Source of the DNA: Thermococcus sp.
GTDB taxonomy: Archaea; Methanobacteriota_B; Thermococci; Thermococcales; Thermococcaceae
Reading direction: 5' to 3'
Assembly (NCBI RefSeq): GCF_026988555.1
Contig: NZ_JALSLB010000049.1
Span: 1-46,665, forward strand
DNA: 46,665 bases
Shown here piece by piece: positions 1 to 7,230 of the stretch (position 1 is the stretch's first letter; each line of letters opens with the position of its first letter). The notes beneath the pieces were generated by a model, which saw only the letters and a list, made by a program, of their open reading frames with translations, was not told the DNA's origin and did no database searches. Position numbers and translations under genes: made by a program.

Positions 1-212
1 CCATTTCCCCTGTATTTTGCATTTGCATGATGAGTCGCCCATTTCCCTCGATCTGGAAAGCTCCATACGGTCGTTGTTTCAAGCTTGAAGTTCTGAGGCT
101 GAAATATTTTGATTGGGATGGGTTCTCCAATGTCTATTCTTTGATTCTCTATAATGACGTGATCGTGCTTTTTTATGAATTCCAGATATTCCTCGAACGG
201 AACTTCTCTCAT
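1..212 (-). CDS. DNA methyltransferase, N-terminal part, runs off the window
   Basis: An open frame without stop runs from an ATG at 212 to the left edge, giving about 70 residues. The Shine-Dalgarno GGTGAG lies a few bases before the ATG. The visible protein begins MREVPFEEYLEFIKK and carries TTTVWSFPDRGKWATH around residues 46-61, followed by a YRGN-like stretch. In archaeal and bacterial N4-cytosine/N6-adenine DNA methyltransferases this block precedes the IPRNLI..RYS region and the SAM-binding motif. The SAM site and catalytic motif must lie outside the window, so activity and target base cannot be judged. It starts 18 bases after the stop of the upstream gene, so the two are probably co-transcribed, perhaps as part of a restriction-modification locus. 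The stretch is clearly more AT-rich than genes from 852 onward. The family call rests on motif memory. Confidence 0.7.
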   Translation of the reverse strand, partial: MREVPFEEYLEFIKKHDHVIIENQRIDIGEPIPIKIFQPQNFKLETTTVWSFPDRGKWATHHANAKYRGN

Positions 213-230
213 GGGCGCTCACCAAGTATG

Positions 231-692
231 TTATATCCTAAGACCTGCTTTTTTCATAGCATTTACTGGGTGCATACCGTTCATTACATCAACGAACATC
301 TGGTAAGGTTGACGTCTTCCATTTTTACCCTGCGATTGAGGATAATTAATGTCCTCTATCTCAAACAATAACCATAGTGCATAAAGGATGTATTCAATAG
401 GATAACCTGGAGAGGTATTTAACAGTTTAAGGGTAACTGGATCCAGTTTTCTCAGGACCTCCTCAGGGGTTTCTCCGAGATATATACGGGTTATTAGCTT
501 GAATAAACTCTGCCTGACCTCTGTTGAGTAGCACAGTTTGCCATAGAAATCAATTATAAAGTGAGCATGCTTAGGTGTAAACTCCCGTTTTCCCCTAAAC
601 TTCGCTCTAAGGATGAAGTCTTCCGGGGATTTACTGCCTTTTCCACTTGCTCTAATCTTGAAGTCATTTACCTCGATATCTACCTCAATCAT
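231..692 (-). CDS. unrecognised 153-residue protein upstream of the methyltransferase
   Basis: I do not recognise this family. The frame opens at a TTG (695) directly followed by an ATG (692), which I chose. The protein is soluble, mixed alpha/beta by eye, with a basic N-terminal half (KGSKSPEDFILRAKFRGKRE) and a C-terminal segment GRRQPYQMFVDVMNGMHPV. No signal peptide, membrane segment or cysteine cluster is visible. A TATA-like, AT-rich tract lies just upstream at about 705-725. It ends 18 bases before a DNA methyltransferase on the same strand, so a role in a restriction-modification system (nuclease, specificity or control protein) is possible but is inference from position only. Codon use is AT-rich like its neighbour and unlike the rest of the window, which fits horizontal acquisition. 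Confidence 0.6.
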   Translation of the reverse strand: MIEVDIEVNDFKIRASGKGSKSPEDFILRAKFRGKREFTPKHAHFIIDFYGKLCYSTEVRQSLFKLITRIYLGETPEEVLRKLDPVTLKLLNTSPGYPIEYILYALWLLFEIEDINYPQSQGKNGRRQPYQMFVDVMNGMHPVNAMKKAGLRI

Positions 693-851
693 CAACCAGT
701 TTATTCACATATAACATTAAAAATTTTGGCAACCTACTGAAGACCCATTCTAACGATTTAATGAGTTCTCAAATGCTCAGTATGAGTTACAAAATCTATT
801 CATCCAACACCCTTAAAATCCCTGGCAATTATATCCATCCGGTGAACCCAC

Positions 852-1379
852 ATGACGTGGAAAGACAAGCTCGGACTGGTGCACATCTACACCGGCAACG
901 GGAAGGGGAAGACGACGGCGGCCTTCGGCCTGGCCGTCAGGATGCTCGGCTCCGGCGGAAAGGTCATAATCCTCCAGTTCATGAAGGCCGGAGACGTTTA
1001 CGGCGAGCAGAAGAAGATAGCCGAATGTGGCGCGGTCATAGAGTCCTTCGGCCTGCCCAAGTTCGTCCACGGGAAACCCGAACCGGACGACATAGAGGCC
1101 GCCAAGAAAGCCCTGAAGCGCGCTAAAGAGCTCGTCTCAAGCGGCGAATGGGATATGGTAATCCTCGACGAGCTCTGCGTCGCCCTCGGTTTCAAAATGC
1201 TCGACGTTGGGGAAGTCAGGGAGCTCATCGGGAGCAAAGCCCCGCACACGGAGCTCGTCCTGACCGGCCGCTACTGCCCCGAGGAGCTCTTTGAGCTGGC
1301 CGACTACGTGACGGAGATGGGGGAGGTAAAGCACCCCTATCAGAGGGGAATCCTCGCGAGGAGGGGCGTGGAATTCTGA
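852..1379 (+). CDS. cobO: cob(I)yrinic acid a,c-diamide / cobalamin adenosyltransferase (CobA/CobO family)
   Basis: The enzyme transfers the adenosyl group of ATP to reduced corrinoids, the step that makes adenosylcobalamin. The 175-residue protein has the CobA/BtuR P-loop GNGKGKTT at residues 15-22, the LQFMKAG segment, the Walker-B-like WDMVILDEL and the late LTGRYCPEEL motif, all in family order and at normal length. The start is ATG 852 with Shine-Dalgarno GGTGAA seven bases before it; a TATA-like CCTTAAAAT tract lies near 811-819. It stands alone, convergent with the ABC transporter operon whose last stop is only 5 bases away. No other corrinoid gene is in the window, so it may serve salvage rather than full synthesis. 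Confidence 0.92.
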   Translation: MTWKDKLGLVHIYTGNGKGKTTAAFGLAVRMLGSGGKVIILQFMKAGDVYGEQKKIAECGAVIESFGLPKFVHGKPEPDDIEAAKKALKRAKELVSSGEWDMVILDELCVALGFKMLDVGEVRELIGSKAPHTELVLTGRYCPEELFELADYVTEMGEVKHPYQRGILARRGVEF

Positions 1380-1384
1380 GGTGC

Positions 1385-2065
1385 TCAGCGTTTTATCGTG
1401 GTGACGCCCGGTATGTGAAGCCTCACCTCCACCCGCCTCATGGCCTGGATTATTAGGGTCGCGAAGATCAGGTAGATGCCGGCCACTATGAGGTATATCT
1501 GGGCGTAGAGGAACGTCTCTGAGGCGGCCACGCTGGCCTTGTACATGAGCTCTGGAACCGCCAGTAGCATCGCCAGTGAGGAGTACTTTAGCAGATAGAC
1601 CATCTCGTTCGTCCAGCTCGGCAGCATTATTCTGAGTGCCTGGGGGAAGGTTACGTGGCGGATTATCTTCCATTTCGACATTCCGAGGGAGAGGGCCGCC
1701 TCGATCTGGCCGTAGTCTATTGAGTTGAATGCCCCGCGTATGTATTCGGCCTGGTAGGCGGCGCTGTTGAGCACCATTCCCAGTGAGGCCGCGAGCACCG
1801 GGCTCATGACGAAGCTCGGGTAGTACCTCCTCACGAACAGTGGAAAACCAAAGCCGATTATGTAGAGCTGCAGGAGCATCGGGGTGCCACGTATCAGTTC
1901 TATGTAGGCGGTGGAGAGCAGTTTCGAGAACCTTCCCCCGTAGGTTCGACTGACGGCCAGGAGGAACCCGAGGGCGAACCCGCCTATGAATCCGATGATG
2001 GTGAGCTCCAGGGTTACCACCAGTCCCCCAAGGAGATAGCCCGCTATCAATCCCGCATAGCCCAT
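1385..2065 (-). CDS. polar amino acid ABC transporter permease (HisM/GlnP type)
   Basis: Integral membrane subunit of an amino acid importer, 226 residues with about five hydrophobic segments. The inner-membrane component motif EAALSLGMSKWKIIRH (the EAA loop that docks on the ATPase) is visible in the middle, followed by FPQALRIMLP. It is the last gene of a four-gene operon (binding protein, permease, ATPase, permease); the ATPase stop is one base before this ATG, so translation is probably coupled. It pairs with the 2821-3510 permease as a heterodimer, which also has the EAA loop. The substrate cannot be told from sequence; the binding protein suggests a polar amino acid. Confidence 0.9.
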   Translation of the reverse strand: MGYAGLIAGYLLGGLVVTLELTIIGFIGGFALGFLLAVSRTYGGRFSKLLSTAYIELIRGTPMLLQLYIIGFGFPLFVRRYYPSFVMSPVLAASLGMVLNSAAYQAEYIRGAFNSIDYGQIEAALSLGMSKWKIIRHVTFPQALRIMLPSWTNEMVYLLKYSSLAMLLAVPELMYKASVAASETFLYAQIYLIVAGIYLIFATLIIQAMRRVEVRLHIPGVTTIKR

Positions 2066-2066
2066 C

Positions 2067-2834
2067 TCACTCGCCCCCGAACATAGAGAGGTCGGCTATC
2101 CTCCGGAGGAATTCCCTTGTCTCCTCCCTCTGCGGGTGGTACAGCAGATCCTTTGGTTTGCCTTTCTCCCATATGATCCCGTCGTAGAAGAAGAGCACTT
2201 CATCTGCTGCATTGAGGGCGAAGCCTATCTCGTGGGTCACGACGAGCATGGTGACCTTCTTCTTTGCCAGATCCTTCATGACGTCCAGAACCTCCCCCGC
2301 CAGTTGGGGATCGAGGGCGGAAGTTGGTTCATCAAACAGGATTATCTCCGGCTCCATTGCGAGGGCTCTGGCTATCGCCACGCGCTGCTGCTGGCCGCCG
2401 CTCAGCTCCGCGGGGTACTTGTCGTAGGCGTCCTCCTCAAGGTGAACTGTTTTGAGGGCCTCCCTGGCCTTCTCATCTGCCTCCGCATCATCCATGCCCC
2501 GGATGACTTTGAGGCCTATTTTGACGTTCCCGAGGGCCGTCAGGTGCTTGAAGAGGTTGAAATGCTGGAAGACGAAGCCTATCTTGGCGCGGATCTCTTG
2601 TATGTTCACGTCCCTTGACAGGATGTTTGCCCCGTTGAAAATTATCTCCCCCGAGTCGGGTTCCACGAGCCTGTTGATGCACCGGAGAAGGGTGCTTTTA
2701 CCGGCACCGCTGGGTCCGATTATCACCTTGGTCTCCCCCCTCTCCACGTTGAAGGAAATGCCCCGGAGGACGGGCTTCTCCCCGAACTTCTTCGTGAGGT
2801 TTCGAATCACCAGGACGTCGTTAGATCCTGACAT
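2067..2834 (-). CDS. polar amino acid ABC transporter ATP-binding protein (GlnQ/HisP type)
   Basis: ATPase that drives the amino acid importer from the cytoplasmic face. Walker [10 protein letters not shown] is at about residues 40-48, the Q-loop FVFQHFNLF follows, the signature is LSGGQQQR, Walker B is [13 protein letters not shown], and the switch histidine is in VVTHEIGFA. About 255 residues is normal for the family. I chose ATG 2834 because GGGGGTG lies six bases before it; the frame is also open from GTG 2843. The start overlaps the end of the upstream permease gene (stop at 2821) by 14 bases, so the genes are probably translationally coupled. Confidence 0.95.
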   Translation of the reverse strand: MSGSNDVLVIRNLTKKFGEKPVLRGISFNVERGETKVIIGPSGAGKSTLLRCINRLVEPDSGEIIFNGANILSRDVNIQEIRAKIGFVFQHFNLFKHLTALGNVKIGLKVIRGMDDAEADEKAREALKTVHLEEDAYDKYPAELSGGQQQRVAIARALAMEPEIILFDEPTSALDPQLAGEVLDVMKDLAKKKVTMLVVTHEIGFALNAADEVLFFYDGIIWEKGKPKDLLYHPQREETREFLRRIADLSMFGGE

Positions 2835-3510
2835 TTGCGCCACCCCCAGTGCCCTTTATTCCATATTTACGCCCGACACGTCCCGCCAGGTAGGTCAGTG
2901 GCAGGACCATCGCGAGGTAAAAGAGCGCCGCTATCCCGTAGTACTTGAAGGGCTCGGCGGTTATCGATACAAGGTAAGTGGCCTGCCTGGTGAGCTCGAC
3001 TATGCCTATGGCCAGCGCTATGGAGGTGTCCTTGAGGACTATTATGTACTCGTTCATCCAGGCGGGTATCGCCATCCTGAGGGCTTGGGGGAGCACGACG
3101 TGCCTTATCATCTGCATCCGGGACATTCCCAGCGATAAGGCGGCCTCTATCTGCCCCTCGTCGACCGCCTGGATGCCGCTCCTGAAGATCTGCGACTGGT
3201 ACGCCGATGAGCGTATCCCGAGCCCCACAACGGCGGCCCAGAACGCGGGGAGTCCCACCCCGATGAGGAGGGGCATGGAGAAGAATATAATGAAGTAGAT
3301 GGCCAGCAGGGGAATGCCCCTCAACGTGCCCTCGTAGACCATAGCGACGTACCTCAATGTTTTGTTCCCGTACGTCTCCATGAGCGCAACCGGGAGCCCT
3401 ATGATTAGACCCAGGATTATGGAAAGCACCGAGAGCACAATGGTCATCCTGGCGCCTTCCACCAACATGTTCACTGCAACGCCCCACGGGACGCTTTCCA
3501 CGGATATCAA
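2821..3510 (-). CDS. polar amino acid ABC transporter permease
   Basis: Second membrane subunit of the importer, about 229 residues, multispanning, with the ATPase-docking loop EAALSLGMSRMQMIRHVV and the following LPQALRMAIPAW. The frame is open from GTG 3519, but that codon lies inside a strong GGAGGTG ribosome site; TTG 3510, six bases after GGAGGTG, is the better start. It lies between the binding protein (stop at 3548) and the ATPase (start overlap of 14 bases). It is paralogous to the 1385-2065 permease, as usual for importers with heterodimeric membrane domains. Confidence 0.88.
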   Translation of the reverse strand: MISVESVPWGVAVNMLVEGARMTIVLSVLSIILGLIIGLPVALMETYGNKTLRYVAMVYEGTLRGIPLLAIYFIIFFSMPLLIGVGLPAFWAAVVGLGIRSSAYQSQIFRSGIQAVDEGQIEAALSLGMSRMQMIRHVVLPQALRMAIPAWMNEYIIVLKDTSIALAIGIVELTRQATYLVSITAEPFKYYGIAALFYLAMVLPLTYLAGRVGRKYGIKGTGGGANVRI

Positions 3511-3547
3511 AACCTGCACCTCCCGATTTTAAAAAATTAGAAGAGGA

Positions 3548-4321
3548 TCACCCGCCGAAGTACTTGGCCACGAGCTTGTTCCAGTCGGGGGAGTTCATTA
3601 TCTCGTTGAGGGCTTTGTTTATCTTGTTCAGGAGCTCCTTGTTGCCCTTCCTGACGGCTATACCATAGTGCTCATTCGTCTGTATGGTGTAGATGACCTT
3701 GACGTTGTACCTGCTGGTGAACATGTTGGCCACGGGTGAATCAAGCACGAGCACGTCAACCTGGCCGTTCAGGAGGGCCTGGAGCGCGGCCACGTAGCCG
3801 TTGTACTCCTTCATGGTGACGCTGTTTCCCAGCTTGTTCTTGACGTAGAGCGCCCCTGTAGTGCCCTTCTCGACGCCTATTACCTTTCCCTTGAGGTCGT
3901 CGGGGGAACTGACCCGTATATCCGAGTTCTTCCGTACAACTACCGCTTGGTCGGCCTTCCAGTACGGGGCGCTGAAGTCGACGACCTGCTCGCGTTTGGG
4001 CGTTATGGTCATCCCCGCTATAACGACGTCGACCTTGCCCGTCTGGAGGGCCGGGATCAGGGAGTCGAAGTCCATGTCCTTTATCTCAACCCGGTCGTAG
4101 CCGGCCTTCTGGGCCACCATCTTTATCAGATCCATGTCAAAGCCGGTTATGTTGCCGGTGCTTGGGTCCTTATACTCGAAGGGAGGGAAATCGGCGCTGG
4201 TCCCCACAACGAGGACCTTCTCCTTGGAGGTGCCGGTCGTTATGCAGCCGCTGGCGGCAACGGCTAATATCAACACCGAAGCCACAAAACCCGCAAGAAC
4301 TAGGTTACCCTTCGTGCACAT
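3548..4321 (-). CDS. amino acid ABC transporter substrate-binding lipoprotein (SBP family 3)
   Basis: Extracellular solute-binding protein that captures the amino acid and delivers it to the permeases. The N-terminus has a basic start, a hydrophobic stretch and the lipobox ASGC with Cys26, so it is probably lipid-anchored outside the membrane. The mature part shows family 3 hallmarks: VGTSADFPPFEY, GFDMDLIK, VVIAGMTITPKRE, VDFSAPYW, and GVEKGTTGALYV in the hinge-lobe region. ATG 4321 is chosen; GTG 4324 directly before it is also possible. It is the first gene of the operon, and a TATA-like AATATCATTT region lies upstream on this strand. Confidence 0.93.
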   Translation of the reverse strand: MCTKGNLVLAGFVASVLILAVAASGCITTGTSKEKVLVVGTSADFPPFEYKDPSTGNITGFDMDLIKMVAQKAGYDRVEIKDMDFDSLIPALQTGKVDVVIAGMTITPKREQVVDFSAPYWKADQAVVVRKNSDIRVSSPDDLKGKVIGVEKGTTGALYVKNKLGNSVTMKEYNGYVAALQALLNGQVDVLVLDSPVANMFTSRYNVKVIYTIQTNEHYGIAVRKGNKELLNKINKALNEIMNSPDWNKLVAKYFGG

Positions 4322-4357
4322 CACCGAACCGTAACTTGGACATTCGCTCTAATATCA

Positions 4358-4437
4358 TTTTCGGTTCATACACTGCTTTCATGACAACCTGAGGAGTTTC
4401 TTCCTTACTTTCCACAGGTTTCGACATTAACCGAAAA
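4358..4437. repeat. 9-bp inverted repeat in the divergent promoter region
   Basis: TTTTCGGTT at 4358-4366 is the exact reverse complement of AACCGAAAA at 4429-4437, 62 bases apart, in the 190-base gap between the ABC transporter operon (leftward) and the UPF0147 gene (rightward). Each half lies near one of the two promoters, so it could be a pair of operator half-sites. A chance match of this length in an AT-rich gap cannot be excluded, and no protein is assigned to it. Confidence 0.3.
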
Positions 4438-4511
4438 GCTTTTTAGCTGGAAAAACTTATGATAGTCGTGGAGATTTTAGTAACCATTCTTTAGAAAAAG
4501 GGGGTGGTAGA

Positions 4512-4763
4512 ATGAGCGGGCTGATAGAGCAGATTGTTCAGGTTCTCAAGGATCAGGTCGTACAGGACACGGTCGTCCCCAGGAACATCAGGCGGGCCGC
4601 CGAGGGCGCAATAGACGTTCTTCTCGACGAGGGCAAGGAGCCCGCCGTCAGGGCGGCAGACGCCATAGCCATTCTTGAGGAGATAAGCGAGGACCCCAAC
4701 ATGCCCATGCACACGAGGACCATCATCTGGGAGGTCCTTGGGGCCCTTGAGCAGGTTAAATGA
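4512..4763 (+). CDS. UPF0147 family protein
   Basis: An 83-residue helical protein of the archaeal UPF0147 family, recognised from [15 protein letters not shown], the [10 protein letters not shown] segment and the C-terminal [17 protein letters not shown]. Its biochemical role is not known to me. The family is widespread in archaea, which argues for a housekeeping role. The start is ATG 4512 with GGGGGTGG shortly upstream, and a TATA-like tract lies near 4450-4462. The gene is single and convergent with the aldolase gene; the short gap holds a hairpin with T-runs. Confidence 0.9.
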   Translation: MSGLIEQIVQVLKDQVVQDTVVPRNIRRAAEGAIDVLLDEGKEPAVRAADAIAILEEISEDPNMPMHTRTIIWEVLGALEQVK

Positions 4764-4784
4764 GCGTTTTTGCTTTTTCCGCTC
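4762..4784. terminator. hairpin with T-runs between convergent genes
   Basis: GAGCG and CGCTC form a 5-bp stem around a loop rich in T (TTTTTGCTTTTT). It sits exactly between the stop of the UPF0147 gene and the stop of the convergent aldolase gene, overlapping both stop codons. Oligo-T tracts are the usual archaeal termination signal on the coding strand. Placement and T content support the call; the stem is short. Confidence 0.5.
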
Positions 4785-5346
4785 ATAACCCGCGCCCCAT
4801 GCTGAGGTACCAGAGCTTTGCGCTTTCTTCCACAAGCTCCGCCTTGTAGAACGCCTCACGCAGGCTCCTCCCCACGGTGACCAGTCCGTGCCTCGCCATC
4901 AAGACCGCATCGAAACCCCCCATCTCGGTCACGGTCGTTTCCGCCAGCTCCTCCGTGCCTGCGGGCCTGAACGGTGCCACGGGTATCCTCCTGAGGTACA
5001 CCTCTGCCTCCGGTGTCATTATCGGCAGTTCATCCTCGATGAGGTTTGAAGCCACTATTGAGTAGGGTGGGTGAAGGTGGACTACCGCCCTAACGTCGGG
5101 CCTCTCCCTGTAGATCATCAGGTGGAGGCGGTACTCCGACGAGGGCCTGACACCCGAAACCTGACGGCCGTCCATCGTAATCACTGCCACCTGTCCGCCC
5201 GTCATTTCATCCATAACGGCGCCAGTGCCCTTTATAAAAATCAGATTTCCCCGCCTTACACTTAGATTCCCACCGAATGCCGCCGTGAGGCCGCGCTCGT
5301 GGGCCAGCCGGGAGTACTTTACCAGCAGCCTCCGCTCTATCATCAT
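4783..5346 (-). CDS. class II aldolase/adducin family protein, L-fuculose-phosphate aldolase-like
   Basis: Zinc-dependent aldolase fold of 187 residues. Residues matching the FucA metal site are visible: Glu71 in PSSEYRLH, His90 and His92 in VVHLHPPYS, and His153 in ARHGLVTVG; FGGNLSVR (24-31) and FIKGTGAVM are the phosphate-binding region. The family cleaves sugar phosphates such as L-fuculose 1-phosphate into dihydroxyacetone phosphate and an aldehyde; related members are methylthioribulose-phosphate dehydratases, so the substrate is open. The start is ATG 5346, which overlaps the stop of the upstream zinc-ribbon gene as ATGA, giving translational coupling; the longer frame to 5403 lies inside that gene and is rejected. 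Confidence 0.85.
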   Translation of the reverse strand: MMIERRLLVKYSRLAHERGLTAAFGGNLSVRRGNLIFIKGTGAVMDEMTGGQVAVITMDGRQVSGVRPSSEYRLHLMIYRERPDVRAVVHLHPPYSIVASNLIEDELPIMTPEAEVYLRRIPVAPFRPAGTEELAETTVTEMGGFDAVLMARHGLVTVGRSLREAFYKAELVEESAKLWYLSMGRGL

Positions 5347-5921
5347 CTCACCACCCTCACACCGTAGCCGCAGTCCCGACAGATGGCTTTCTCGTCCCTC
5401 CACGCGAGTTCACCACCGCAGACCGGGCAGATATGAACGTCCCCCGTGCTCTTCCACCTCTCGTAAGTTTCCATATCGATGAGCAGGAACACCCCATCGC
5501 TTCCCTCCTCAAAGCGGCCTAAGACGGGACTGCTCTCCAGCTCAAGGTTCCCATCGTCAACTATCACGGGTTCGATTCCAACGTTGCCCTCGTAGACCAT
5601 ATCATCTGCGGGAACTATCTCGACAACGAACGCCTCAAGCTTCCCGTCGTGGTACGTCACAACCTCAAGGGCATCACCCAGGTCCCCCGTGGAAGAAAGG
5701 ACGTCCACGACCAGATGCCCGTCCCCCTGAAAGACCAGCGCCACGAGGCTTTCCCCTTCATAGACCCTGGGCCTTCTCCCGGCACACGTCTCAGTGAGCC
5801 CGAAGGTTTCCATGATCCCCTTGACTTCGTTCCCCCCGGGGATCCTCCCCCTTTCCACAATCCAATCTCCAATGCGTTTGGCGAGGGGCATCGCGAGGTT
5901 AACGGGTTCACCAAGGTACAT
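5343..5921 (-). CDS. unrecognised protein with C-terminal zinc ribbon
   Basis: I do not recognise the 192-residue family. The last 35 residues hold a rubredoxin-like zinc ribbon, CPVCGGEL followed by CRDCGYG, ending in VRVVR. The remainder is soluble and acidic with beta-strand-like segments (SLVALVFQGDGHLVV, LEAFVVEIVPADD). The start is ATG 5921 with GGTGAG three bases upstream. The stop overlaps the aldolase start (ATGA), so the two are made from one transcript and may work together. The TATA element at 5952-5958 between this gene and tRNA-Tyr reads well in both directions and would serve both. Confidence 0.7.
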   Translation of the reverse strand: MYLGEPVNLAMPLAKRIGDWIVERGRIPGGNEVKGIMETFGLTETCAGRRPRVYEGESLVALVFQGDGHLVVDVLSSTGDLGDALEVVTYHDGKLEAFVVEIVPADDMVYEGNVGIEPVIVDDGNLELESSPVLGRFEEGSDGVFLLIDMETYERWKSTGDVHICPVCGGELAWRDEKAICRDCGYGVRVVR

Positions 5922-5951
5922 GATCTCACCACGGCCAGTTCGGGAGAAAAA

Positions 5952-5958
5952 TTTATAA
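5952..5958. promoter_or_regulatory. TATA box, probably shared by tRNA-Tyr and the zinc-ribbon gene
   Basis: TTTATAAA lies about 38 bases before the tRNA 5' end and about 33 bases before the start codon of the leftward zinc-ribbon gene. A transcript start about 25 bases away fits both directions: a short leader before the tRNA, and a short leader with GGTGAG before the protein gene. No other TATA-like sequence is in the gap. Confidence 0.6.
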
Positions 5959-5991
5959 ACCTACCCCGGCCACTAAGGAACGGGCACGGGT

Positions 5992-6069
5992 CCCGCGGTA
6001 GCCTAGCCTGGGAGCGGCGGCGGACTGTAGATCCGCAGGTCCCCGGTTCAAATCCGGGCCGCGGGACCA
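5992..6069 (+). tRNA. tRNA-Tyr (anticodon GTA)
   Basis: A complete cloverleaf is visible: acceptor CCCGCGG pairs with CCGCGGG, T8 and A9 follow, the D stem is GCC/GGC, the anticodon stem GCGGA/TCCGC flanks the loop CTGTAGA with anticodon GTA, and the T arm CCCGG-TTCAAAT-CCGGG is perfect. The discriminator is A and the CCA end is encoded (6067-6069). The C1-G72 pair is the archaeal identity element for tyrosyl-tRNA synthetase. No intron is present. It is single and preceded by the TATA box at 5952. Confidence 0.97.
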
Positions 6070-6110
6070 CCAGAAAGCTCTTCTAAACGTTCAATCCCTC
6101 CCTATGGTTC

Positions 6111-6181
6111 GGTCAGTCTGCCGGTTACATTTTTCTTTTGAAAGCCTCGCCTTTTAAGGCGAGAGGAGGTCAGAGCAGACC
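6111..6181. other. nested inverted repeats between tRNA-Tyr and the CooC-type gene
   Basis: An 18-bp perfect palindrome, CTCGCCTT-TT-AAGGCGAG (6146-6163), lies inside a weaker outer pair, GTCTGC (6116-6121) and GCAGAC (6175-6180). GGTCAG also occurs twice as a direct repeat (6111-6116 and 6168-6173). The block ends just before the TATA box of the next gene. It could be a terminator for the tRNA transcript, a small structured RNA or an operator. No C/D boxes or other known small RNA signature was found. Confidence 0.35.
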
Positions 6182-6186
6182 AAATT

Positions 6187-6195
6187 CCTTATAAG
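6187..6195 (+). promoter_or_regulatory. TATA box of the CooC-type ATPase gene
   Basis: CCTTATAAG stands about 35 bases before the chosen ATG 6228. An inferred transcript start near 6214-6218 leaves a short leader with GGTGAT, which supports the internal ATG over the one at 6216. Confidence 0.55.
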
Positions 6196-6227
6196 TCGTG
6201 CTACTTTTTTGTTAGATGGTGATACGA

Positions 6228-6956
6228 ATGAAGGTTCTCGTGAGCGGTAAAGGTGGCTGTGGAAAGAGCACCATAAGTGCAATGCTGGGAAAGTACCTGG
6301 CCAGGAAGGGTTACCGTGTCCTCATCATAGACGCCGATGAATCAAATCCTGGCCTCTACCGGATGCTCGGCCTCCCGAAGGTTAAAACTCTGGCAGAGCA
6401 CCTTGGAGGGAAGAAGAGGGCGAAGATACTCATGGCTGCAGAGGGTGAAGGGGAGCTCGATGAGGAACTCTTCAACTGGACGCTCCACGATATCCCCGAG
6501 GAAATATTAGCGAAAAAAGGCAACCTCGCCGTCCTGACGATCGGTAAGATCGAGGAGGCCGAAGAAGGTTGCGCCTGCCCCTACGGATTTCTGGCCAGAA
6601 AGCTCCTAGAGGGCATAAAGCTTGGGGAGAATGAGGTCGTCCTCGTCGATACTGAAGCGGGGATAGAGCACTTCGGAAGGGGAGTTGACAGGTACGTTGA
6701 CGTTGTAATCGACGTTGCGGAGCCCTCCACCGAATCAATCGAGCTATCGAGGAAGATAGCCTCGCTCAGCGAGAGCCTCGGTCTGAAGCACGTTCTTGTT
6801 CTCAACAAGGCCCTCCCCGGCGTTGAGGAGGAGCTCCCGGTCAAGCCCGATGTGGTGGTTCCCTTCGACCAGAACTTCATACTGGACAGCTTGAGGGGCA
6901 GGGAAGTCGAACCTATAGGGCAAATTGGGGAGCTATGGAAGATAATTAATGGATGA
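6228..6956 (+). CDS. cooC: CooC-type MinD/ParA-family ATPase, probable nickel insertion factor
   Basis: A 242-residue SIMIBI-class ATPase. It has the deviant Walker [10 protein letters not shown] at about residues 7-15, [16 protein letters not shown] as the switch region, and a Cys-x-Cys motif (CACPYG, Cys115 and Cys117). That motif bridges a metal between two subunits in CooC, the factor that loads nickel into carbon monoxide dehydrogenase. A late DTEAGIEHF and LNKALPG match the family. ATG 6228, four bases after GGTGAT, is chosen over ATG 6216. No CO dehydrogenase gene is in the window, so its client is elsewhere or it serves another nickel enzyme; the hydrogenase genes nearby have their own Mrp-type HypB. 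Confidence 0.85.
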   Translation: MKVLVSGKGGCGKSTISAMLGKYLARKGYRVLIIDADESNPGLYRMLGLPKVKTLAEHLGGKKRAKILMAAEGEGELDEELFNWTLHDIPEEILAKKGNLAVLTIGKIEEAEEGCACPYGFLARKLLEGIKLGENEVVLVDTEAGIEHFGRGVDRYVDVVIDVAEPSTESIELSRKIASLSESLGLKHVLVLNKALPGVEEELPVKPDVVVPFDQNFILDSLRGREVEPIGQIGELWKIING

Positions 6957-7230
6957 GAGGGTTCGAAAAATTATTGACGTTTTGACGCTCCTTTCCAAAA
7001 TTTTTACAAATTTTTGGCAAATATCCTGAATATCTTTTCTAAGTTATCGGCTTTTTGTTGCCATTCAGTGGTTCCTCGCCCTCTGTTTCGGCGAACTACT
7101 ACTTACCTTTCGGCTTTCAGTTAATTCAGCTTCCCTAACTTTTTTTCGTCATTTGGCGATTATCATTTTGACAATAAACGAAAGAATTTTAAGGAGACCT
7201 AATCCCTATCCAGAAAAAACGGGTGGTTCC
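6957..7230. other. AT-rich intergenic stretch with T-runs and one TATA box
   Basis: 274 bases with no convincing reading frame. It holds several oligo-T tracts after the CooC-type gene (near 6996-7016 and 7140-7146), plausible archaeal termination sites, and at 7185-7193 the TATA-like AATTTTAAG that would serve the acetyl-CoA synthetase gene (start 7231). No repeat, RNA gene or operator was recognised. Confidence 0.5.

Noticed and set aside
27-371. Plus-strand frame of 114 residues
   Set aside because: It covers the methyltransferase start and the end of the companion gene on the other strand; it has no ribosome site and no family resemblance.
761-1126. Plus-strand frame of 121 residues over cobO
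   Set aside because: Arg-rich out-of-frame shadow of the cobalamin adenosyltransferase gene.
5992-6069. Intron or split in tRNA-Tyr
   Set aside because: The cloverleaf is continuous with a normal anticodon loop.
6111-6181. C/D-box or H/ACA guide RNA
   Set aside because: No C box RUGAUGA with matching D box and no ACA after a stem in the right place on either strand.
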